A stretch of 61,262 nt of DNA from Thermus tenuipuniceus (GCF_002964845.1 NZ_PRDA01000018.1:1-61262); one strand, 5' to 3'; positions 15,115 to 24,962 are shown, numbered from the stretch's first letter. Notes: generated by a model not told the origin, from the letters alone. Translations and numbers: made by a program.

Positions 15115-17541
15115 CTAGGCATGGGCCACCACTTCCTTTTTGGACCGTGCCCTGGACCCCTTGGCCCTGGTCTCCCGGGCCCTATGCTCCAAGGCCTTGA
15201 GCCCGCCCACCAGGGCCAGGTCCAGGACCTGGTCCAGGTGCTCCACGAAGTGGAAGGTCATGTTCTGCCGCAGGGGTTTGGGGATGTCGCTGAGGTCGGC
15301 TTCGTTTTGCTTGGGAAGGATCACCTCCCTAATCCCCGCCCGCCTGGCCCCCAGCACCTTCTCCTTCACCCCGCCGATGGGAAGCACCCTGCCCGTGAGG
15401 GTGATCTCCCCGGTCATGGCGATGTCGTGGCGGACGGGCACCTCGGTGAGGGCGCTGACCAAGGCGCTCACGATGGCCACCCCGGCCGAAGGCCCCTCCT
15501 TGGGGATGGCCCCCGCCGGCACGTGGATGTGGATGTCGGACTCCTCAAAGCGCTTCAAGGGGATGCCGAAGCGCTCGGCGTTCCGCTTGGCGTAGGAAAG
15601 CGCCGCCCGGGCGGATTCCTTCATCACATCCCCAAGCTGCCCGGTGAGGATCAGGTTCCCCTTACCGGGCATCACGGACACCTCCACGAACATGATGTCC
15701 CCGCCCACCGGGGTGTAGTACATGCCCGTGGCCACCCCCACCTGGGGCTCGCGGGCCTCGGTTTCCGGCAAGTAGCGGGGCGGGCCCAGGTACTTTTCCA
15801 GGTCCCTCTCCGTGATGCGCACCCGTTTCTTGCCCTCTTCCAGGATCTGCCGGGCCGCCTTGCGCAAAAGGGAGCCGATCTCCCGCTCCAGCTGGCGCAC
15901 CCCGGCCTCCCGGGTGTAATGGGTGATGAGGCGCATGAGGGCTGCCTCCGTGATCACCACCTGGCCCTCGAGGAGGCCAGTTTCCCGCATCTGCCGGGGC
16001 AGGAGGTAGCGCTTGGCGATCTCCAGCTTTTCCTGCTCGATGTAGCTGGTGAACTCGATGGCCTCCATCCGGTCCCAGAGGGGGGCGGGGATGTTCTGGG
16101 GGAAGTTGGCGGTGCAGATGAACATCACCTCGGAGAGGTCAAAGGGCACCCCCAGGTAGTGGTCCACGAACTCCTTGTTCTGGGCGGGGTCCAGCACCTC
16201 CAAGAGGGCCGCCGCGGGGTCCCCCTGGTAGGAGATGCCCAGCTTATCCACCTCGTCCAGGAGGAAGACGGGGTTCTTGGTGCCCGCCTGGCGCAGGCCC
16301 TGGATGATGCGTCCGGGCATGGCCCCGATGTAGGTGCGCCGGTGCCCCCGGATGTCGGATTCATCCCGCACGCCGCCCAAAGAGATCCGCACGTACTTGC
16401 GGCCCAAGGCCTCGGCGATGCTCTTGGCGATGGAGGTCTTCCCCACTCCAGGAGGCCCCACGAAGAGGAGGATAGGCCCCTTGTTCACCTCGTCCGGTGG
16501 GATTTCCCCCCGCTTGGCCCGCTCTGCCTTGAGCTTTCGCACCGCCAGGTACTCAAGAACCCGATCCTTTACCTTCTCCAAACCGTAGTGATCCCTTTCC
16601 AGGATCTCCTTGGCCCGGTTTAGATCCAGGTTGTCCTCGGTGCGGGTGTTCCAGGGGAGGTTCACGATCCAGTCCAGATAGGTGCGAATGACGCTGGCCT
16701 CGGCGGAATCGGGGTGCATGCGGGCGAAGCGGTTGAGCTCCCGCTCCACCTCCTGCCGCACCACGGGAGGCAGGTTGAGTTCCTCCACCTTCCTGCGGAA
16801 CTCCTCCACCTCCTCGGCGCCCTCCTCCCCGTGGAGCTCCCGCTGGATGGCCTTCATCTGCTCCCGCAGGAAGTACTCCCGCTGGTTGCGGTCGATCTCC
16901 TCCTTGACCTGCTGCTGGATGCGCCTTTGCGTTTCGATGAGCTCCAGCTCCGCCTCGAGGAGAACCAAAACCCGCTTTAGCCTCTCCGCCACATTGGGGG
17001 TCTCCAAAACCCTCTGCTTGTCCTCGAGGCGGAAGTCCATGTGGAAGGCGATGTAATCGGCGAGTTGGCTCGGGTCTTCCAGGTTCAAGACGAACTGGGC
17101 CACCTCGGGAGCCAGGTACTTGCCTTCCTTAAGAAGGGCCTGAAACTTGTCCTTTACCTCCCGCACCAGGGCCTTGACCAAGGTGGGGTCAGCGGGTTCA
17201 TCGGAAAGCACCTCCCCCCTGGCCTCGAGGTGGTCCCCCAGGTCCAGCCACTCCCTGACCCGCACCCGGGCAAAGGCCTGCACCAGCACCTGGACGGAGC
17301 CGTCCGGGTTCTTGCGCATCTTGAGGATGTTGCAGGCGGTCCCCACCTCGTAGAGGTCCGAGGGCTTGGGGTTTTCCACCTCCTTGTCCTTTTGGCTCAC
17401 GATAAGTAGCACCCGCTCCCGGGTCAAGGCCTCGTCGATGGCCCGGATGGAAACAGGCCTCCCCGCATCGATGGGCATGACCATGGTGGGGTAGATGACC
17501 GACCCCCTCACCGGGCAGACGGGCAAGGTCTCTGGCAGCAT
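15115..17541 (-). CDS. lon: Lon ATP-dependent protease
   Basis: An 808-residue Lon of the LonA type. It has an N-terminal substrate domain ([14 protein letters not shown] onward), a coiled-coil middle, the AAA+ module with Walker A GPPGVGKT (near residue 360) and LLDEVDKL, and the protease domain with catalytic Ser in GPSAGVA and Lys in the VKEKVLGA segment. It degrades damaged and regulatory proteins in the cytoplasm. The ATG at 17541 is chosen because AAAGGAGGG lies just upstream; the in-frame start ten codons earlier has no such site. The last 20 or so residues form a basic tail. Confidence 0.97.
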   Translation of the reverse strand: MLPETLPVCPVRGSVIYPTMVMPIDAGRPVSIRAIDEALTRERVLLIVSQKDKEVENPKPSDLYEVGTACNILKMRKNPDGSVQVLVQAFARVRVREWLDLGDHLEARGEVLSDEPADPTLVKALVREVKDKFQALLKEGKYLAPEVAQFVLNLEDPSQLADYIAFHMDFRLEDKQRVLETPNVAERLKRVLVLLEAELELIETQRRIQQQVKEEIDRNQREYFLREQMKAIQRELHGEEGAEEVEEFRRKVEELNLPPVVRQEVERELNRFARMHPDSAEASVIRTYLDWIVNLPWNTRTEDNLDLNRAKEILERDHYGLEKVKDRVLEYLAVRKLKAERAKRGEIPPDEVNKGPILLFVGPPGVGKTSIAKSIAEALGRKYVRISLGGVRDESDIRGHRRTYIGAMPGRIIQGLRQAGTKNPVFLLDEVDKLGISYQGDPAAALLEVLDPAQNKEFVDHYLGVPFDLSEVMFICTANFPQNIPAPLWDRMEAIEFTSYIEQEKLEIAKRYLLPRQMRETGLLEGQVVITEAALMRLITHYTREAGVRQLEREIGSLLRKAARQILEEGKKRVRITERDLEKYLGPPRYLPETEAREPQVGVATGMYYTPVGGDIMFVEVSVMPGKGNLILTGQLGDVMKESARAALSYAKRNAERFGIPLKRFEESDIHIHVPAGAIPKEGPSAGVAIVSALVSALTEVPVRHDIAMTGEITLTGRVLPIGGVKEKVLGARRAGIREVILPKQNEADLSDIPKPLRQNMTFHFVEHLDQVLDLALVGGLKALEHRARETRAKGSRARSKKEVVAHA

Positions 17542-17652
17542 GGTTTCCCTCCTTTCTCCCTTCTCGTCCATAGCCTAAGCCTACCTATATCAAGTTTACT
17601 GCATCGTTGGTTTTAGCACAAAGCCTCCCGGCCCTGGGGTATGCTGAAGGCC

Positions 17653-18489
17653 ATGCGCCGCCTCGTTTGGCTCCTTCTTCTGGTGCTCTCCTTGGCCCTG
17701 GCCCAGAAGAGCGGGGGCGGCGCAGGTGGGCGTCCCTACAGCCCCACCCCACCTCCCATGAGCCCAGGACCAGCCCCGGTCTTCCCAAGCCCGGCCCCCT
17801 CCTATCCCCCGTATCCTGGCCCGGTGGTGGTCTACCCTGGGGGAGGGGGAAGCCTAGGCATTCTACCCGTCCTGGTGGTCTTGGGCTTGGTCTTGGCGAC
17901 CGCCTACATGGTGCGGGGGCTCCGCCAAGCGGGGGAAAGGCCCACCGCCAGCGTGGCCAGGTTGCGCCTGGCCCTCCTGGCCCGCCCCCAGGTGCAAAAG
18001 GCGCTAAGGCAGCTGGCCGAGGAAGCGGACACCACCTCGGCCAAGGGCCTCGCCGACTTGTTGGACGAGGCAGCCCTCTTGCTCCTCAGGGAGGAGCCCG
18101 CCTGGCGCTTTGGGGATTACCAGGTGGCAGCGGGTTCCGAGGAGGAGGTCCTGGCCCGGTTCGACGCCTGGATGCTGGAGGAGCGGAGCAAGTACCAGGA
18201 AACCTTCCGCCACTTTGAGGGCAAGAAGCAAGCGCTGGAGGCATACCAGGCCCAGGTGGAGCCTGGCGGGCGCTATCTGGTGGTAAGCCTCCTCCTCGCC
18301 GACCGCAGGCTCCTTCTTCCCCAATCGCCTTTGACCCGGTCCCGGGCCAGGCAAGCCCTCATGGATCTGGCGGGATCCAGTTCCTTTACCCTCCTGGCGG
18401 CATACCTTTCCTGGACCCCGGAAAGGGAAGGCGAGGCCCTGACGGAGGAAGAGCTCCTTCTCCTCTACCCGGAGCTGGAGAAGCTTTAG
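17653..18489 (+). CDS. DUF1517-type membrane protein
   Basis: About 278 residues. It has a signal peptide (RRLVWLLLLVLSLALAQ), a Gly/Pro/Ser-rich linker, one membrane helix (LGILPVLVVLGLVLATAYMV) and a cytoplasmic-sized C-terminal domain of about 180 residues. The layout and domain resemble DUF1517 proteins of cyanobacteria and plastids, whose function is unknown. The ATG at 17653 is preferred over that at 17641 because it lies seven bases after TATGCT, consistent with a leaderless mRNA. It is followed by an independent promoter for the esterase. Confidence 0.7.
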   Translation: MRRLVWLLLLVLSLALAQKSGGGAGGRPYSPTPPPMSPGPAPVFPSPAPSYPPYPGPVVVYPGGGGSLGILPVLVVLGLVLATAYMVRGLRQAGERPTASVARLRLALLARPQVQKALRQLAEEADTTSAKGLADLLDEAALLLLREEPAWRFGDYQVAAGSEEEVLARFDAWMLEERSKYQETFRHFEGKKQALEAYQAQVEPGGRYLVVSLLLADRRLLLPQSPLTRSRARQALMDLAGSSSFTLLAAYLSWTPEREGEALTEEELLLLYPELEKL

Positions 18490-18519
18490 GTCCGGCCCAG
18501 GCCCGGGTAGAGTATTCCC

Positions 18520-19458
18520 GTGGTACGGGTTTCTAAGCGCACCGTCACCTTCTTTCCCCCGGCCCAGGCCAGGGCCCTGATAGGGGATTTCACCGACTGG
18601 GAAAGGAACCCCATCCCCCTCCAAGGCCCCGTCACCCTGGAGTTCCCGGAAGGGGCTTATGTGGAATACGCCTTCCTGGACGAACGGGGTAGGCCCTTCC
18701 CCGACCCCGAAAACCCTGAGCGAGCGGACAATCCCTGGTGGACCTATCCCCGGGCCGTCCGGCTTCCCGGGCACCGCTTTGAAGCACCTCCCCAGCCCCG
18801 GGAAGAACCCAAAGTGGAGCGGCACCGCCTGGGGGAAAGGCGCTTCTACGTGGCCGAAGCCGGGACAAGTCCCAAGGCCACCCTGGTGGCCCAGGATGGG
18901 GTGGCCTTCTACCGCACCGCAGGCCTCCACAGGGTGGCCCAGGCCCTGGTGGAGGCGGGCGAAATCCCCCCGGTGCGCCTGGTTTTTGTGGAACCCATGG
19001 ACCGGAACCAGGAGTACCGGTTCTCAGAAGCCTACGAGGAGGAGTTCCACCGGGTGCTAGGGGAAGTGGAACGCAGCAAGGGCCCCTTGGGGGAGATCCT
19101 CCTGGTGGGGGCTTCCTTGGGGGGGCTTTTTTCCTTGTGGCAGGCCCTGCGCCACCCGAACCGCTTCCCAAAGGTCCTCGCCCTCTCCCCGGCCCTAAAG
19201 GCCCACCCAGGGGGCACCGACGCCTACCGGGACCGGGAGTGGCTTTTGGAACGATGCGCCGAAGCCCAGGTTCTACCCCGCATCTATCTGGAGGTGGGTC
19301 TTTTAGAATGGCTCCTGGCCCCAGCCCGCCGCTTCGCCGCCCTCCTCGCTGACCGCAAGGTTCCCCACGCCTACCGGGAAAGGGCCTCGGGGCACAACTG
19401 GGTAACGTGGAAGCAGGCCCTGGCCCCAGGGCTTCGCTACCTGCTGGGGGAGGCATGA
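18520..19458 (+). CDS. esterase with N-terminal carbohydrate-binding-like domain
   Basis: A 312-residue alpha/beta hydrolase of the enterochelin-esterase-like group. The N-terminal 85 residues resemble a CBM48/E-set fold (VTFFPPAQARALIGDFTDW). The hydrolase domain has nucleophile Ser in GASLGG and a C-terminal His in SGHNW. The substrate is unknown. The GTG at 18520 sits six bases after TAGAGT, so the mRNA is likely leaderless. The stop overlaps the terC start (ATGA). There is no signal peptide, so it is cytoplasmic. Confidence 0.78.
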   Translation: MVRVSKRTVTFFPPAQARALIGDFTDWERNPIPLQGPVTLEFPEGAYVEYAFLDERGRPFPDPENPERADNPWWTYPRAVRLPGHRFEAPPQPREEPKVERHRLGERRFYVAEAGTSPKATLVAQDGVAFYRTAGLHRVAQALVEAGEIPPVRLVFVEPMDRNQEYRFSEAYEEEFHRVLGEVERSKGPLGEILLVGASLGGLFSLWQALRHPNRFPKVLALSPALKAHPGGTDAYRDREWLLERCAEAQVLPRIYLEVGLLEWLLAPARRFAALLADRKVPHAYRERASGHNWVTWKQALAPGLRYLLGEA

Positions 19459-20129
19459 ATCCGGAAACTTTTCTGGTGCTCTCTTCCGTGGCGGCCCTCG
19501 AGGCCCTCCTATCCGGGGACAATGCCTTGGTCCTGGCGGTGATGGTCAGACCCCTGCCCACCCACCTCCGCCGCAAGGCCCTCTTCTACGGGGTCCTGGG
19601 GGCCTACCTGCTAAGGGGCCTGGCCCTCCTTTTCGCCGTGTACGTGATCCGGCTATGGTGGGTCCAGGTGCTGGGAGGGCTTTACCTCCTCTTCCTCATG
19701 CTCCAACACTTCCGCGACCATCCGGAGGCCAAGCCCTTGCCCGAGGCCACCGCCCGGGAGTTCTGGCGGGTGGTCCTCCTCATCAACCTGGTGGACCTGG
19801 CCTTCGCTGTGGACTCCATCCTGGCGGTGGTGGCCTTTTCCAAGGACCTCCTCCTGGTCTTCCTGGGCGTGGCCCTGGGCATCCTCTTCATCCGCCTGGC
19901 CGCGGGCTACGTGGTGGCGGTGATGGAACGCTATCCCAGCCTGGAGAAGGTGGCCTACGCCCTGGTGGGCTGGGCCGGGATCAAGCTCCTCTTGGAAGGA
20001 AGCGCCACCCTGGCGGAACTCCTGCATCGCCCGGAGCTGGCCTGGCACCTGCCGAAACCCGCCTTCTGGGGCGTAACCTTCCTCATCCTCTTGGGGGGAA
20101 GCCTTCTGGCTTTGCGCAAGCATGCCTAG
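19455..20129 (+). CDS. TerC-family membrane protein
   Basis: A 224-residue, seven-helix protein with the two acidic TerC signatures, SGDNALVLAVMV near the N-terminus and LAFAVDSILAV in the middle. Family members such as MeeF/MeeY are metal (manganese) exporters or help load metals on exported enzymes; others are known from tellurite resistance. The ATG at 19455 is fixed by the overlap with the esterase stop. The 3' end overlaps the methyltransferase gene by eight bases, so the three genes form one transcript. Confidence 0.88.
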   Translation: MNPETFLVLSSVAALEALLSGDNALVLAVMVRPLPTHLRRKALFYGVLGAYLLRGLALLFAVYVIRLWWVQVLGGLYLLFLMLQHFRDHPEAKPLPEATAREFWRVVLLINLVDLAFAVDSILAVVAFSKDLLLVFLGVALGILFIRLAAGYVVAVMERYPSLEKVAYALVGWAGIKLLLEGSATLAELLHRPELAWHLPKPAFWGVTFLILLGGSLLALRKHA

Positions 20130-20664
20130 GGACTGGGATGCGTTTTACCGCCAAGCCGCCCTGGAGCGGACCCCCGCCCAGGTGGTGCGGGCCTACGGCC
20201 CCTTCGCCCCCCAGGGCCCGGTCCTGGACCTGGCGGGGGGCTTGGGCAGGAACGCCCTTTACTTCTTAGACCGGGGGCATCCCGTGGTCCTGGTGGAAAA
20301 AAGCCGCGAGGCCCTAAGAAAGCTTAAAGGCATCCGCGGCTTGACCCTGGTGGAGCTGGACCTGGAGGGCCCCAAAGCCCTCTCCCTCCTCCCTCCGGGC
20401 CCCTTCGCCGCCATCCTCATGAGCTATTACGTAAACCGCCCTCTCCTTAAGGCCCTTCCTCCCCTCTTGGCCCCAGGGGGGCTTCTCCTGGTGGAAGGCT
20501 TCAGCCGCCGGGAAGCCGTGCGGCGCAACAGGCCGGAAAGCCCTTTCTACTGGGAGCCCTACGAACTCCTCTCCTCTCCCCCAGGCCTCGTGCTGCGGGC
20601 CTTCGGAGAGGGATGGATGGAGGGCTACCGGGTCTTCGCCGCCTATCAAAATCCTAGGCCTTGA
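20122..20664 (+). CDS. SAM-dependent methyltransferase
   Basis: A 180-residue class I methyltransferase of the small TehB/UbiE-like kind. It has motif I VLDLAGGLGRNALYF, an acidic strand-2 residue in VVLVEKS, and motif post-I around LVELDLEG. The usual Gly-rich loop DxGxGxG reads DLAGGLGRN. The substrate cannot be told from sequence. Coupling to terC may be only transcriptional. It runs tail-to-tail with the FeS oxidoreductase gene, overlapping by 11 bases. Confidence 0.8.
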   Translation: MPRDWDAFYRQAALERTPAQVVRAYGPFAPQGPVLDLAGGLGRNALYFLDRGHPVVLVEKSREALRKLKGIRGLTLVELDLEGPKALSLLPPGPFAAILMSYYVNRPLLKALPPLLAPGGLLLVEGFSRREAVRRNRPESPFYWEPYELLSSPPGLVLRAFGEGWMEGYRVFAAYQNPRP

Positions 20665-22639
20665 GGCCCCGGGCCACCAGCTCGGCGATGTCCAAAACCT
20701 CCGGGGGTTTCTCATCCTGGGCCACCTCCACGTTCATCATGGCCATGCAGAAGGGGCAGCCGGTGGCGATGACCTCCGCCCCCGTGCCCTTAAGCTCCCG
20801 GTACCGGTTTTCCGAAACCCGCATGGCCCCGGGTTCCTCCTCCTTCCAGAACTGGGCTCCGCCGGCCCCGCAACAGAAGCTCTGCTCCCGGTTCCTGGGG
20901 GGGTCGATGAGGACAAGGCCCACCCCTTTGAGCACCTCCCGGGGTGCTTCGTACACCCCGTTGTGCCGGCCCAGATAGCAGGGGTCATGGAAGACCACCC
21001 GCCGGGTTTCCTCGGAAACCTTAAGCCGGCCCGAGCGCAATAGCTCGGCGATGAACTCCGAGTGGTGGACCACCCGGTACTCCCCGCCAAAGGCCTTGTA
21101 CTCGTTGCCCAGGGTGTGGAAGCAGTGGGGGCAGGTGGTGACGATGGTCTTGGGAGCCACCTGGTTTAGGGTCTCCACGTTCTCCGTGGCCAGCTGGAAG
21201 AACAGGTACTCGTTGCCCGCCCGTCTGGCAGAATCCCCTGTGCACTTTTCCTTTCGGCCCAGGACCGCCCAGTCTACCCCGCTGGCGTTCAGGATCTCCA
21301 CCATGCTCCTTGCGATCTTCTGGGCCCTGGGGTCGTAGCTGGCCGCACACCCCACCCAGTAGAGGACCTCGGGGTGAGGCTTTTCCTCCACGGTGGGCAC
21401 GCTAAGCCCCTCAGCCCAGTCCAGGCGCTTATCCTGGCCGATGCCCCAGGGATTGCCCGAGCGCTCCATGCCGCGGAAGGCGTTGTTGAGCTCCTGGGGG
21501 AACTCCCCCTCCATGAGCACCTTGGCCCGGCGCACATCCAGGATGTGAAGCATGGGCTCGTTACCCACCGGGCAGACCTCCACACAGGCCATGCAGGTGG
21601 TGCAGGCCCAAAGGGCCTCCTCGTTCAGGGCGAAGTCCATGAGGGGCCTCGGGCTTTCCTGCCCGCTGGCAAAGGTGGGGAGGATCCCATTCAGTTCGTA
21701 CCGCTCGGAGATGACGACGGCTGCCGGAGAGAGGGCCTTTCCCGTGGCGTAAGCAGGACAGGCCTCCTGACAGCGGTTGCACATGATGCAGGCATAGGCG
21801 TCCAGAAGCCGCTTCCAGGAGAGGTCTTCCAGCTTCTCCGCCCCGAACCTCTCCTCCTCCTTCTCGAAGTCCAGGGGCAAGAGGGCCCCGGGCTTCTCCT
21901 GGCGAAAGGCCAGGTTGATGGGGCCCATCATCAGGTGGATGTGCTTGGAGCGGGGGAAGTAGGGAAGAAAAAGGAGGATGGAGCCCAAGGCACCCCACCA
22001 GAAGAAATGTTCCAACACCACCAGGCTGGAGGGTGAAAGGCCCGCAAGCAGGGTAGCCAGAAAGCTGGCCACCGGCTGGAAGGGGTCGGGCTCTCCTTGG
22101 GCCAGGCCCGCTGCCTTGGAAAGCAGGCGGCTTCCCACGTGGAAGGTGATAAAGGCCCCCACAATGGCCGAATCCCGGGGGATTCCCTGGCGTACCCGTT
22201 CATGGAGAGGCACCTTGGGATTCCAGGTGAAATCGTGGGGTGCAAGAAGGTAGCGGCGAAGCATGAGCCCCAGGATGCCCACCAGGATGGCGGCGGTGAG
22301 GAGATCGGCCACGAGATTATAGGCGTTCCAAAGCCCCCCTTGGGTGTGCAGGGGAAAGTACCCCTCCAGAAGGTCCACCAGGTTGACCAGGAGGTAATAG
22401 ACAAAGCCGTAGAAGACGAAGGCATGGAGGAGGGAAACCAGGGGCCGCCTTTTGAAAACGGTCTGCTGCGTAAGGGTAAGCCAAAGGGCCCGGCCAATGC
22501 GCTCGGGCAGGCGGTCAAAGCGCTCCTCCGGCCGTCCCCTTCGGATGGCCAGATACACGCGGCGAAAGCCCGTGTAGGCGTAGTAAAGGCTCGCTAAAAG
22601 GAGCAGGATAAAGAGGATTTTCTCCGGTAGCGTCAGCAT
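20654..22639 (-). CDS. membrane-bound heterodisulfide-reductase-like FeS oxidoreductase
   Basis: A 661-residue protein with about six N-terminal membrane helices (NarI/cytochrome-b-like, to about residue 230), then two [4Fe-4S] motifs (CIMCNRCQEACP and CTTCMACVEVCP) and two CCG domains of the HdrD type (including HDPCYLGRHNGVY with SFCCGAGG, and a GCPFCMAMM segment). The layout matches proteins that move electrons between electron-transfer flavoprotein and menaquinone (EMO-like), as needed for fatty-acid beta-oxidation. That role is inferred, as no etf genes are in the window. AAGGAGG lies seven bases before the ATG, and a TATAAG box sits just before that. Confidence 0.85.
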   Translation of the reverse strand: MLTLPEKILFILLLLASLYYAYTGFRRVYLAIRRGRPEERFDRLPERIGRALWLTLTQQTVFKRRPLVSLLHAFVFYGFVYYLLVNLVDLLEGYFPLHTQGGLWNAYNLVADLLTAAILVGILGLMLRRYLLAPHDFTWNPKVPLHERVRQGIPRDSAIVGAFITFHVGSRLLSKAAGLAQGEPDPFQPVASFLATLLAGLSPSSLVVLEHFFWWGALGSILLFLPYFPRSKHIHLMMGPINLAFRQEKPGALLPLDFEKEEERFGAEKLEDLSWKRLLDAYACIMCNRCQEACPAYATGKALSPAAVVISERYELNGILPTFASGQESPRPLMDFALNEEALWACTTCMACVEVCPVGNEPMLHILDVRRAKVLMEGEFPQELNNAFRGMERSGNPWGIGQDKRLDWAEGLSVPTVEEKPHPEVLYWVGCAASYDPRAQKIARSMVEILNASGVDWAVLGRKEKCTGDSARRAGNEYLFFQLATENVETLNQVAPKTIVTTCPHCFHTLGNEYKAFGGEYRVVHHSEFIAELLRSGRLKVSEETRRVVFHDPCYLGRHNGVYEAPREVLKGVGLVLIDPPRNREQSFCCGAGGAQFWKEEEPGAMRVSENRYRELKGTGAEVIATGCPFCMAMMNVEVAQDEKPPEVLDIAELVARGLKA

Positions 22640-22713
22640 GGGTGCAACCTCCTTATACTCGGTAAAAGTTTACCCCATCCCGCCAAGCTGGCAAGGGCGT
22701 ACAATAAAGCCCC

Positions 22714-22914
22714 GTGGAAACGGTTGCCTTGAGCGTCCTCCTCTTCTTCGGCCTTTTGAACCTCTGGGTCTTCCACCGCTTCAAGAAGCCCCTCCTGCCC
22801 CTGGTGGTGGCCATGTTCGCAGGCTTCTTCACCTTCTTTCTCTCCCCCGTGCTTGGGCTCCTCGTCTTCCTCTTGGGGCAGACCCTGGCCTTTTACGCCG
22901 CCGGGAAAAGGTGA
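22714..22914 (+). CDS. small two-helix membrane protein
   Basis: Sixty-six residues with two hydrophobic segments (ALSVLLFFGLLNLWVF and the run from PLVVAMFAGFF to LLGQTLAFYA) and a basic C-terminus. The GTG at 22714 follows a TACAAT box by eight bases, so it is probably leaderless. It is divergent from the FeS oxidoreductase and overlaps the end of the DUF212 gene by 22 bases tail-to-tail. The family is not recognised. Confidence 0.6.
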   Translation: METVALSVLLFFGLLNLWVFHRFKKPLLPLVVAMFAGFFTFFLSPVLGLLVFLLGQTLAFYAAGKR

Positions 22915-23348
22915 AAGCTGAGGAAGGCCACCAAAGCGCCCAGCAACGCTCCCACCAGGACCTCGAGGTAGGTGTGGCCCAAAAGTTCCTTAAGGGGCTC
23001 TGGGGCAGGGCCTTTCTCCAGCACCTGTTGCAGTTCCTGAACCAGCTGGTTTAGGAGCTGGGCGTGCAGGCCAGCCGCCCGGCGGATTCCCGTGGCGTCG
23101 TACATGACGATGAGGGCGAAGATGGCGGCCACGGCGAACAGGGTGCTGCCAAAACCCTCCTGGAAACCCACCCCCATGGCCAAGGCGCTGACAGTGGCGG
23201 AGTGGGAGCTGGGCATCCCCCCGGTTTCCAGGAAGCGCTCCCATTGGAACCGGCCCTCCAACAGGTAATAGAGGAAAAGCTTCAGGGTCTGGGCCAGGAA
23301 GTTGGCCAGGATGGCTGTCCAAAAGACCTGGTTAGCGAGGAGCTCCAT
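22893..23348 (-). CDS. divergent PAP2 (DUF212) membrane phosphatase-like protein
   Basis: A 151-residue membrane protein with the conserved GGMPSSHSATVSALA and GHTYLEVLVGALLGAL segments of the DUF212/YuiD group. These correspond to the two active-site motifs of acid phosphatase/vanadium haloperoxidase enzymes. Substrates are unproven; lipid phosphates are a reasonable guess. Its start overlaps the folD end by 17 bases, so it is the last gene of the accB-folD run. Confidence 0.85.
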   Translation of the reverse strand: MELLANQVFWTAILANFLAQTLKLFLYYLLEGRFQWERFLETGGMPSSHSATVSALAMGVGFQEGFGSTLFAVAAIFALIVMYDATGIRRAAGLHAQLLNQLVQELQQVLEKGPAPEPLKELLGHTYLEVLVGALLGALVAFLSFHLFPAA

Positions 23349-24183
23349 GCCGCCTAAGCAACGCCGCCTTCACGGTATTGGCCATCAACATGGCCACGGT
23401 CATGGGCCCCACGCCCCCGGGCACGGGGGTGAGGGCGGAGGCCACCTCGGCCACCTCGGGGTGAACATCGCCAAGAAGCTTGCCCTCCACCCGGTTCACC
23501 CCCACGTCCACCACGATGGCCCCGGGCCGCACCCACTCCTTTCGCACCAGATGGGGCCGCCCCACCGCCACCACCAGCACCTCCGCCCGCCGGGTCACCT
23601 CGGGAAGGTTCCGGGTACGGGAATGGGCCACGGTCACCGTGGCATCCTCCCGCAGGAGGAGGCCTGCCAGGGGCTTCCCCACGATGTTGGACCGGCCCAG
23701 GACCACCACCTCCTTGCCCCTTAGCTCCACCCCGTAGTGCTTGAGCAGGCGGACGACACCCAGGGGCGTGCAGGGGAAAAGCCCCTCTCCCCCGCTCCAA
23801 AGCTTCCCCACGTTGAGAGGGTGGAAGCCATCCACATCCTTAAGGGGAGAGATGGCCTCCAAAACCCGCTCCGTGCGGATGTGAGCGGGCAAGGGGAGCT
23901 GGACCAGGATGCCGTCCACCTCCGGGTCCTGGTTAAGGGCCTCTATACGCTCGAGAAGGGCTTCCTCCGGGGTATCCGCGGGGAACACCTCCACCTGGCT
24001 CAAAAGTCCAAGCTCCCTGGCCCTCTTGTCCTTAAGGCGCACGTAGGACACCGAGGCGGGATCCTCTCCCAGGCGGATCACCCTGAGGGAGGGCACGAAG
24101 GGCAGGGAGCTAAGGGTTTCCCTCAGCTCCCGATACACGGTCTCCGCCACCTCATCGCCGGAAAGGGTACGGGCAAGGGTCAT
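23332..24183 (-). CDS. folD: methylene-tetrahydrofolate dehydrogenase/cyclohydrolase
   Basis: A 283-residue FolD. It has the folate-site segment YVRLKDKRARELG with catalytic Lys, the QLPLPAH motif, the NADP-binding VVLGRSNIVGKPLA loop and the C-terminal signature PGGVGPMTVAMLMAN. It interconverts 5,10-methylene-THF and 10-formyl-THF in the cytoplasm for purine and formate metabolism. It starts one base after the nusB stop, within a tight minus-strand operon. Confidence 0.97.
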   Translation of the reverse strand: MTLARTLSGDEVAETVYRELRETLSSLPFVPSLRVIRLGEDPASVSYVRLKDKRARELGLLSQVEVFPADTPEEALLERIEALNQDPEVDGILVQLPLPAHIRTERVLEAISPLKDVDGFHPLNVGKLWSGGEGLFPCTPLGVVRLLKHYGVELRGKEVVVLGRSNIVGKPLAGLLLREDATVTVAHSRTRNLPEVTRRAEVLVVAVGRPHLVRKEWVRPGAIVVDVGVNRVEGKLLGDVHPEVAEVASALTPVPGGVGPMTVAMLMANTVKAALLRRHGAPR

Positions 24184-24184
24184 C

Positions 24185-24640
24185 TCAGTCCTCCTTGGGC
24201 ACCGCCTTCAGCTCACCCCCCTGGATCCGCCGGTACAAGCGGCCGAGGACCCCGTTGACAAAGGCTCCCGAGTGCTCTCCCCCGTAGCGGTTGGCGATCT
24301 TCACCGCTACCTCGATCAGGGGGGCGAAGGGAGTGGGCTCGTAGAGCATCTCGTAGGCCGCCAGGCGCAAAACTGTGAGGTCGGTTTTGGACATCTGGGC
24401 GAAGTCCCAGCCCTCCACCGTATCCCGTAGCACCTGGTCCACCTCCTCCGCATGAGCCTTGTATCCCTCTAGCAAGCGCCGGGCAAAGGCCACGCCCTCC
24501 TGGTCCAGGGAATCGCCGTAGGCGTCCTCCTCCCCTCCCATCTCCTCCAAGGCGTGGCGGAAGGCCTCCTCCAGATCCACCCCCCCTTGGGTGTGGGCAA
24601 AGAGGGCCCGCATGGCCAGCTCCCTGGCTCGCCTAAGCAT
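24185..24640 (-). CDS. nusB: transcription antitermination factor NusB
   Basis: A 151-residue NusB: an all-helical fold with RELAMRALFAHTQGG at the start, then FAQMSKTDLTVLRLAAYEML and the C-terminal KIANRYGGEHSGAFVNGVLG signature. With NusE it binds boxA RNA and supports antitermination on rRNA operons. Its start overlaps the asp23 gene by eight bases. The accB-accC-asp23-nusB-folD order is common in Gram-positive bacteria and Thermus. Confidence 0.96.
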   Translation of the reverse strand: MLRRARELAMRALFAHTQGGVDLEEAFRHALEEMGGEEDAYGDSLDQEGVAFARRLLEGYKAHAEEVDQVLRDTVEGWDFAQMSKTDLTVLRLAAYEMLYEPTPFAPLIEVAVKIANRYGGEHSGAFVNGVLGRLYRRIQGGELKAVPKED

Positions 24641-24962
24641 GGGCCTCCTTCCGGTACTCCACCTGGGCCACGGTGAGGTTCACCGCCTGCACCTTCTCCC
24701 CCGTGGCCAGGTAAAGGGCTTCCGCCACGGCTTTTTGCACCGCCTGGGCTGCCTCGGGAATGGAAACCCCGTAGTCCACGGAGAGCACCAGGTCCACCGT
24801 GAACCCCTCGGGGGTGCGCTCCACCTTGATGGGCTTCATACGGCGGAAAACCTCCCCCAGGGAGCGGGGAGCGGTTTCCAAGAGCCGCACCCCCTGAAGG
24901 TCGGAAAGGGCATGGGCCACCAGCCCCTCGAGGGCATGGTCGCTGATCTCGTACTCCACCAT
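24633..24962 (-). CDS. Asp23/Gls24 family envelope stress protein
   Basis: A 109-residue Asp23 (DUF322) protein without membrane helices. The domain runs almost its full length (HALEGLVAHALSDLQGVRLLE to VNLTVAQVEY). Members (AmaP/YqhY in Firmicutes) sit beside accBC, and YqhY is linked to control of acetyl-CoA carboxylase activity. Here it begins 12 bases after accC, which supports such a link. The ATG at 24962 is preferred; a GTG one codon earlier is possible. Confidence 0.88.
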   Translation of the reverse strand: MVEYEISDHALEGLVAHALSDLQGVRLLETAPRSLGEVFRRMKPIKVERTPEGFTVDLVLSVDYGVSIPEAAQAVQKAVAEALYLATGEKVQAVNLTVAQVEYRKEAHA

